A DNA stretch of 17,572 nucleotides, taken from contig JBOGBZ010000171.1 in NCBI GenBank assembly GCA_051656485.1, positions 1 to 17,572 on the forward strand. The letters run 5' to 3'. Under the pieces are notes generated by a model. That model made no database searches, was not told where the DNA came from, and was given only the letters and a program-made list of their open reading frames with translations. Made by a program: the position numbers and the translations under genes. Positions 12,714 through 17,572 of this stretch are shown here, in pieces. The first letter of the stretch is position 1, and each line of letters opens with the position of its first letter. The stretch comes from JBOFDK01 sp051656485. GTDB taxonomy: Bacteria > Bacillota > Clostridia > Lachnospirales > Cellulosilyticaceae.

Positions 12714-15179
12714 ATGCCATTATCATTTAATAAAGATAAATTTAAAGAAGAAATTCTTGATCATATTCGTAGCTTCTCAAGGAAAACTTTAGAAGAGGCC
12801 ACTAAGGAAGAAATCTATCAAGCTGTAGCCTTTGCTGTACGTGATATCATTACAGACTACTGGATTCAAACCCAAAAGCTCTTTAAGATGCATAAACCGA
12901 AGACCCTTTACTACCTTTCTATGGAATTTTTAGTAGGCCGTGCACTTGGTAATAATCTTGTCAATATGACCATTCACGATCGTGTCAAAGAAGCCTTAGT
13001 GGAGTTAGACATTAATTTTGATCTGAATGCTCTAGAAAGTGCTGAACCAGACCCTGGTCTTGGTAATGGTGGACTCGGGCGTTTAGCTGCTTGCTTTTTA
13101 GATTCTTTATCAACCCTTGGCTACCCAGCTTATGGCTGTGGCATTCGCTATAATTACGGTATCTTCAAACAAAAAATAGAGAATGGCTACCAAGTAGAAC
13201 TTCCTGATGATTGGTTACAAGACGGTAATCCTTGGGAAGTCAAGCGTGCTGACGGCGCCCAAGAAGTCAAATTCGGAGGCATCGTTCGCTCTTATACCGA
13301 TAAGTTCAATCGCACTTACTTTACCCAAGAGAACTACCAGTCCGTTCTGGCGATTCCTTACGATATGCCCGTCGTTGGGTATGACAATCATTTCGTGAAT
13401 GGCCTGACTTTATGGGATGCTGAAGCACCTGAAAAATTCGTCCTTCGCTTCTTTGACCAAGGTTCCTACGAAAAAGCCGTAGAACAACAGACTCTTGCTA
13501 AGGCTCTCGTTGAAGTACTGTACCCTAACGACAATCACTATCAAGGTAAAGAACTTCGCCTCAAGCAACAATACTTCTTCGTCTCTGCCACTATCCAGCG
13601 CGCCATTGCTAAATTTAAGCATGAGCATGGTAGCATTTATCTCCTCCCATCTAAAGTCGTTTTTCAGATGAACGATACCCATCCCGCTATTGCAGTGGCC
13701 GAACTTATGCGTATCTTACTCGACGAAGAAAAACTCAGCTGGGATGATGCTTTCCGTATCACTACTCAGACTTGTGCTTATACAAACCATACTATTATGG
13801 CTGAAGCTCTGGAATGCTGGCCCGTTGATTTATTTAGCAGACTCCTTCCTCGTATCTATCAAATCATCGAGGAAATTAACCGTAGATTCTGCAAGTCCCT
13901 CCGTGAGGCACATAATCTTCACGAACACAAAGTTCAAGAAATGAGTATTATTGCAAACGGCCAAATTCGTATGGCTTATCTTGCTATTGTAGGTAGCTTC
14001 TCTGTCAATGGTGTAGCTGAATTACATACACAGCTTCTCAAGGATAAAGTCTTAGCTAATTTCTATATGGTGTTCCCTAAGAAATTCAACAACAAGACAA
14101 ATGGCATCACCCAGCGTCGCTGGCTCGCTCATTGTAATCCTGAGCTAAGCAGCCTCATTACTTCAAGTATTGGTGATCGTTGGCTTACAGACCTCTCTAC
14201 CCTTACAGAACTTAAACCTTTTGCTGAGGATGCAAGCTTCAGGCAACAATTCGCCGAGATTAAATTCCATAATAAGGTGCGTCTAGCTGAATACATTAAG
14301 GCACAAAACGGCATTATCGTTAATCCTCACTCACTGTTTGATGTGCAGGTCAAAAGATTGCACGAATACAAACGTCAGCTGATGAATGTTCTCAATATCC
14401 TCATGATGTATAATGAAATTCGTGCGAATCCTAATGGCTCTTATGTTCCACGTACTTTTATATTTGCAGCCAAAGCAGCTCCTGGATACCGTCGTGCTAA
14501 GCTCATCATTAAGCTTATTAACTGTGTGGCTGACTTGGTTAATAACGACCCTATTGTTCGTGATTACTTAACCGTTGTTTTCATCGAGAATTACAATGTC
14601 TCTAGTGCTGAACTTATCATCCCTGCCGCTGATATTAGTGAACAAATCTCAACGGCTAGTAAGGAAGCCTCTGGCACAAGCAACATGAAGTTCATGCTTA
14701 ATGGTGCTTTAACCCTCGGTACCTTAGATGGTGCGAATATTGAAATCAAAGAAGAAGTCGGGGATGATAATATCTTTATCTTCGGTCTCACAGCATCAGA
14801 AGTCCTTAAACTTTACGAGACACAAGATTACAATCCTTGGGATATTTATCATAATGATGCTGCAATCCATCAAGTGTTACTCCAACTCATTAATGGCACC
14901 TTATGCCCGCTAGAACCAAACTTATTTGTAGAGATTTATGAATCATTACTTAATCGCTCTGGTAATGACTTATCTGACCCATACTTTATCCTCAAAGATT
15001 TACCTAGCTACCATGCCATTCAACGTGAGATTGACAAAGTGTATCTAAGTCCTGATAGTTGGCATCAAAAAGCCATCTTAAACACGGCAAGTTCTGGCAA
15101 GTTTAGCTCTGACCGTACCATTACGCAGTATGCCAATGACATCTGGGATTTAAAACCTCTTTATCTAAAACGCCAATAA
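12714..15179 (+). CDS. glgP: Glycogen/starch/maltodextrin phosphorylase
   Basis: Releases glucose-1-phosphate from alpha-1,4-glucans with a pyridoxal phosphate cofactor (GT35 family); cytoplasmic. The 821 residues match the usual bacterial length. Seen motifs are YYLSMEFLVGRALGNNL near residue 60, the glycine-rich GLGNGGLGRLAACFLDS, QMNDTHPAIAV, and the cofactor block EASGTSNMKFMLNGALTLGTLDG, where Lys659 should carry the pyridoxal phosphate. Most relatives have SGTGNMK; here the fourth residue is Ser. The start is supported by AGGAGG seven bases upstream. No glgA, glgB, glgC or malQ gene adjoins it, and a terminator on each side makes it a single-gene unit. Whether it prefers glycogen or maltodextrin cannot be told. 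Confidence 0.96.
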   Translation: MPLSFNKDKFKEEILDHIRSFSRKTLEEATKEEIYQAVAFAVRDIITDYWIQTQKLFKMHKPKTLYYLSMEFLVGRALGNNLVNMTIHDRVKEALVELDINFDLNALESAEPDPGLGNGGLGRLAACFLDSLSTLGYPAYGCGIRYNYGIFKQKIENGYQVELPDDWLQDGNPWEVKRADGAQEVKFGGIVRSYTDKFNRTYFTQENYQSVLAIPYDMPVVGYDNHFVNGLTLWDAEAPEKFVLRFFDQGSYEKAVEQQTLAKALVEVLYPNDNHYQGKELRLKQQYFFVSATIQRAIAKFKHEHGSIYLLPSKVVFQMNDTHPAIAVAELMRILLDEEKLSWDDAFRITTQTCAYTNHTIMAEALECWPVDLFSRLLPRIYQIIEEINRRFCKSLREAHNLHEHKVQEMSIIANGQIRMAYLAIVGSFSVNGVAELHTQLLKDKVLANFYMVFPKKFNNKTNGITQRRWLAHCNPELSSLITSSIGDRWLTDLSTLTELKPFAEDASFRQQFAEIKFHNKVRLAEYIKAQNGIIVNPHSLFDVQVKRLHEYKRQLMNVLNILMMYNEIRANPNGSYVPRTFIFAAKAAPGYRRAKLIIKLINCVADLVNNDPIVRDYLTVVFIENYNVSSAELIIPAADISEQISTASKEASGTSNMKFMLNGALTLGTLDGANIEIKEEVGDDNIFIFGLTASEVLKLYETQDYNPWDIYHNDAAIHQVLLQLINGTLCPLEPNLFVEIYESLLNRSGNDLSDPYFILKDLPSYHAIQREIDKVYLSPDSWHQKAILNTASSGKFSSDRTITQYANDIWDLKPLYLKRQ

Positions 15180-15184
15180 TATCC

Positions 15185-15230
15185 AAAAGCAGTTAAAGCC
15201 CTTAAGAATACAGGTCTTTAACTGCTTTTT
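15185..15230 (+). terminator. Intrinsic terminator of glycogen phosphorylase
   Basis: A perfect 14-bp stem AAAAGCAGTTAAAG (15185-15198) with CTTTAACTGCTTTT (15216-15229) around a 17-base loop, ending in T5. Confidence 0.9.
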
Positions 15231-15323
15231 GCAAATGGATTTCCAAAATAGATATATACATGTTTCTAAAATAATTGTATCATAAGAGGTAACTAATCGA
15301 TGACTCTAAAGGAGGTACTAAGA

Positions 15324-15701
15324 TTGAATAAAGTTCTCGTATGTATAACCATTCAAGAAAATAGTAAAAGACTTATGCAAAAAGGTTTTGAACTTGCAAA
15401 ATCCCTAAATGGTGAATTACACATCTTACATATTCGCCAGGGAGATAGTATTTTTGATACACCTAATAGTAGCGAACTCTTTCAAGAGCTCTTTATTTAT
15501 GGCTCTGAATTAGGTGGACAAGTTCATTTCTTATGTAGTTCAAATATCACAAATACTATTAGTGGCTTTGTTTGCGATAATAGCATTACCGATTTAATTA
15601 TCGGAAAAGCACCAACTACGCTAACCCCTTCTTCTCATATTACTGAAGAACTTGAAGACATTCTGGAGCACATTCATATCACTACTGTAGATAGAGTATA
15701 G
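15324..15701 (+). CDS. Universal-stress-protein-like (UspA fold) protein
   Basis: A small cytoplasmic Usp-fold protein of unknown role. The N-terminal KVLVCITIQENSKRLMQKGF and ELHILHI resemble the Usp domain of KdpD more than free-standing UspA. The ATP-binding GxxG-x9-G(S/T) signature is not evident: LIIGK is followed by APTTLTPSSH. The preferred start is TTG at 15324 (125 residues): AAAGGAGGT (15308-15316) lies seven bases upstream and the protein then begins directly at the first beta strand. An in-frame ATG at 15300 with a weaker AGAGGT (15285-15290) would add MTLKEVLR, and its codons contain the ribosome site of the TTG start. It is followed after 14 bases by thymidine kinase with no terminator, so the two are probably co-transcribed. 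Confidence 0.75.
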   Translation: MNKVLVCITIQENSKRLMQKGFELAKSLNGELHILHIRQGDSIFDTPNSSELFQELFIYGSELGGQVHFLCSSNITNTISGFVCDNSITDLIIGKAPTTLTPSSHITEELEDILEHIHITTVDRV

Positions 15702-15715
15702 AAAGGATTCTCAAC

Positions 15716-16294
15716 ATGCATTCACATTATATAGACATTGGTCGCCTAGAAATTATTTGCGGACCTATGTTTTCTGGAAAATCTGAAGAACTTATACGCC
15801 GACTTAAGCGTACAATTCTCGCAAAAACAAACACTGTTATCTTTACACCACAAATTGATAACCGTTATCTGAAAGATCATATTTGCTCACATGATGGTAA
15901 ACATCTAGAAGCCATACCTGTGACTTCTATTGAGGAAATATTAGACCATATCACCTCTGATACACAAGTTATTGGCATTGATGAAGTACAGTTTTTACAA
16001 GGTGATACTGTACGTATCATTATGCAACTTGTAGAAGATGGCAAACGCATCATCTGTGCTGGTCTTGATAAAGACTTCAAAGCAGAAAGCTTTGGTTGTA
16101 TGCCTGAGCTTCTTGCCTTAGCTGATGAAGTTACCAAACTCACAGCCATCTGCATGAGCTGTGGACGTCCAGCTAACTTCACACAGCGTCTTATTGAAGG
16201 ACGCCCTGCATCTTATAACGACCCACTTATCCTTATCGGTGCATCTGAAAGCTACGAGGCACGTTGCCGCGTATGCTACCATATTGATAAGTAA
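15716..16294 (+). CDS. tdk: Thymidine kinase
   Basis: Phosphorylates thymidine (and deoxyuridine) to the monophosphate in the salvage pathway. The 192 residues are the usual length for the type II, tetrameric enzyme. The P-loop GPMFSGKS is at 16-23, the catalytic and magnesium-binding IDEVQF at 88-93 (Asp89, Glu90), and a structural zinc site is formed by C146, C149, C184 and C187 in CMSC and CRVC. All expected residues are present. AAAGGA (15703-15708) lies seven bases before the ATG. It is the second gene of a short operon with the Usp-like gene. A terminator follows. Its neighbourhood, with sua5 and rpiB downstream, echoes the gene order in Bacillus. Confidence 0.97.
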   Translation: MHSHYIDIGRLEIICGPMFSGKSEELIRRLKRTILAKTNTVIFTPQIDNRYLKDHICSHDGKHLEAIPVTSIEEILDHITSDTQVIGIDEVQFLQGDTVRIIMQLVEDGKRIICAGLDKDFKAESFGCMPELLALADEVTKLTAICMSCGRPANFTQRLIEGRPASYNDPLILIGASESYEARCRVCYHIDK

Positions 16295-16296
16295 CC

Positions 16297-16322
16297 AAGA
16301 GCCCACTGTGGCTCTTTTTTTA
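16297..16322 (+). terminator. Intrinsic terminator of the usp-tdk operon
   Basis: Stem AAGAGCC (16297-16303) with GGCTCTT (16310-16316), 6-base loop, and a T tract, three bases after the tdk stop. Confidence 0.9.
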
Positions 16323-16367
16323 TGTCTTTTTCATTTTTAAAATTTCATGTTATTTGTAGTATCTTTG

Positions 16368-16376
16368 TGGTATACT
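16368..16376 (+). promoter_or_regulatory. Extended -10 promoter of sua5
   Basis: TGGTATACT matches an extended -10 (TGn plus a 5/6 TATAAT). The -35 region is weak. The ribosome site AGGAG (16408-16412) follows, seven bases before the ATG. Confidence 0.55.
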
Positions 16377-16419
16377 ATATAGGATATTTTTTTAAATCAA
16401 GGATTATAGGAGTATAACT

Positions 16420-17466
16420 ATGAATACGTTAATGATTACGGACACAACACAATTAACAACCGCAGCTCACATCATTCAAGATGGTGGGTTAGTTGCTACT
16501 CCAACAGAAACCGTATACGGTCTTTGTGCAAATGCACTCAATGAGGCTGCCGTTGCTGATATCTTTAAAGCAAAAGGCCGTCCAAATGACAATCCACTTA
16601 TTATACATATCTCAAGTCTTGAGATGCTCACACCTCTCATCACCCACATCCCCCCTTCAGCAAAAGTTCTCATGGAGCACTTTTGGCCTGGTCCATTGAC
16701 CCTTATCTTTGAAGCGTCTTCGCTTGTACCACTTAGTGTACGTGCTGGCCTTCCTTCTGTTGCCATTCGTTTTCCATCTCACCCAATTATGCAACAACTC
16801 ATTACTGAGTCTGGTTTACCAATCGCTGCACCTAGTGCTAATACTTCTGGCAAACCAAGTCCTACAAACGCTTTTCGTGTTAAAGAAGATTTGTATGGAA
16901 AAATTGATGCAATTATTGATGGTGGCTCTTCTGAAGTAGGTCTTGAATCAACCGTTGTGGATGTAACTGGTGAAGTACCGACTATTTTAAGACCAGGTGG
17001 TATCACCAAAGAAATGCTAGAACAAGTACTTGGAAATGTCATCATTGATCCTGCTCTTGCGAGTAAAGATCCTACCTTGGTACCTAAGTCACCGGGTATG
17101 AAATATACTCACTATTCTCCTAACGCAGAAGTTATCATTGTTAAAGGTTCGGAAAAAGATGTGATCAATGAGATTAACCTTCGCATTCAAGCACACCTTC
17201 TAGAAGGTAAACGCGTAGGTGTCTTAGCTACTGATGAAACAAAAGATGCATTTGGTGATACTTTTGTTTTAAGCCTAGGAAGCATCTACCAATTAGATGG
17301 GATTGCAACCCATCTGTTTGAATCACTCAGAACCTTCGATGATTACAAAGTAGATATCGTCTATTCCCTAGCCTTCCCTGAAAATGGTATCGGAGGCGCC
17401 ATCATGAATAGACTTGAAAAATCTGCTGGTTTTAATATCATTCATAAACATAGACAAAATTGTTAA
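16420..17466 (+). CDS. L-threonylcarbamoyladenylate synthase, Sua5 type
   Basis: Makes threonylcarbamoyl-AMP from threonine, bicarbonate and ATP, the first step of the t6A37 modification of ANN-decoding tRNAs. The YrdC-like catalytic domain spans about residues 10-205, with PTETVYGLCANA, the substrate-binding FKAKGRPNDNPL, WPGPLTLIF and APSANTSGKPSPT. The conserved linker KSPGMKYTHYSP (about 222) joins it to a Sua5-specific C-terminal domain (about 235-345). At 348 residues it is the long Sua5/YwlC form, not the short TsaC form. There is no terminator before rpiB, 32 bases downstream, so the two genes probably share a transcript. Confidence 0.95.
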   Translation: MNTLMITDTTQLTTAAHIIQDGGLVATPTETVYGLCANALNEAAVADIFKAKGRPNDNPLIIHISSLEMLTPLITHIPPSAKVLMEHFWPGPLTLIFEASSLVPLSVRAGLPSVAIRFPSHPIMQQLITESGLPIAAPSANTSGKPSPTNAFRVKEDLYGKIDAIIDGGSSEVGLESTVVDVTGEVPTILRPGGITKEMLEQVLGNVIIDPALASKDPTLVPKSPGMKYTHYSPNAEVIIVKGSEKDVINEINLRIQAHLLEGKRVGVLATDETKDAFGDTFVLSLGSIYQLDGIATHLFESLRTFDDYKVDIVYSLAFPENGIGGAIMNRLEKSAGFNIIHKHRQNC

Positions 17467-17498
17467 TACTAGTTCAAAATGAAATGGAGGACCTGTTG

Positions 17499-17572
17499 AT
17501 GATAGGTATCGGTTGCGACCATGGTGGTTATGCATTAAAACAAGAAATTATGAGTTTTTTAAAAGCTCAAAA
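17499..17572 (+). CDS. rpiB: Ribose-5-phosphate isomerase B, N-terminal fragment
   Basis: Interconverts ribose-5-phosphate and ribulose-5-phosphate in the pentose phosphate pathway. Only 24 codons are visible before the window ends. They read MIGIGCDHGGYALKQEI, which matches the RpiB/LacAB start (IGCDHAGYxLK), including the Asp-His pair of the active site. The ATG has GGAGG (17486-17490) eight bases upstream. It follows sua5 closely, as in other Firmicutes where ywlC and rpiB lie in one neighbourhood. Confidence 0.88.
   Translation, partial: MIGIGCDHGGYALKQEIMSFLKAQ

Overview
The window reads as a chromosomal housekeeping stretch from a low-GC, Gram-positive anaerobe of the Clostridia type; Lachnospirales is my best guess, made without a database search. 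Supporting signs are strong AGGAGG-type ribosome binding sites, A/T-rich intergenic DNA, compact U-tailed hairpin terminators after nearly every gene, an HD-GYP protein of clostridial layout, an ileS with a KMSKH signature, and a tdk - sua5 - rpiB order that resembles a compressed form of the Firmicute tdk...ywlC...rpiB neighbourhood. No rRNA, tRNA, CRISPR array, phage gene or insertion sequence was seen.

Layout. 1-2528: 3' four-fifths of ileS. 2759-3937: CNT nucleoside transporter, convergent with an HD-GYP c-di-GMP phosphodiesterase (3983-5020, minus) across a 25-bp bidirectional terminator that contains both stop codons. 5148-6077 (minus): CorA-type Mg2+ channel. 6078-6522: a 445-bp divergent intergenic region that is the most interesting part of the window. 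Its minus strand holds a promoter, a 23-codon leader ORF and two mutually exclusive hairpins, one of which buries the corA ribosome binding site. Its plus strand holds an aptamer of the purine-riboswitch fold in front of a COG2509-type FAD-dependent dehydrogenase (6523-7926). 7942-8097 (minus): a 51-residue unrecognised basic protein ending inside the dehydrogenase terminator. 8273-8989: unrecognised four-helix membrane protein. 9034-11139 (minus): a P1B-type Zn/Cd ATPase with a His/Cys repeat tail and an ArsR-type operator over its start site. 11301-12593: M18 aminopeptidase. 12714-15179: glycogen phosphorylase. 15324-15701 and 15716-16294: Usp-like protein and thymidine kinase, one operon. 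16420-17466 and 17499 to the end: Sua5 and the start of rpiB, one operon.

Most genes are single transcription units with their own promoter and terminator, so the region is not one pathway. Two loose themes recur: nucleoside/purine handling (CNT transporter, purine-type aptamer, thymidine kinase) and metal homeostasis (CorA, P1B ATPase). The candidates for something undescribed are the corA leader switch (6077-6220) and the purine-fold aptamer with an altered J3/1 joint in front of an uncharacterised flavoprotein (6404-6476).
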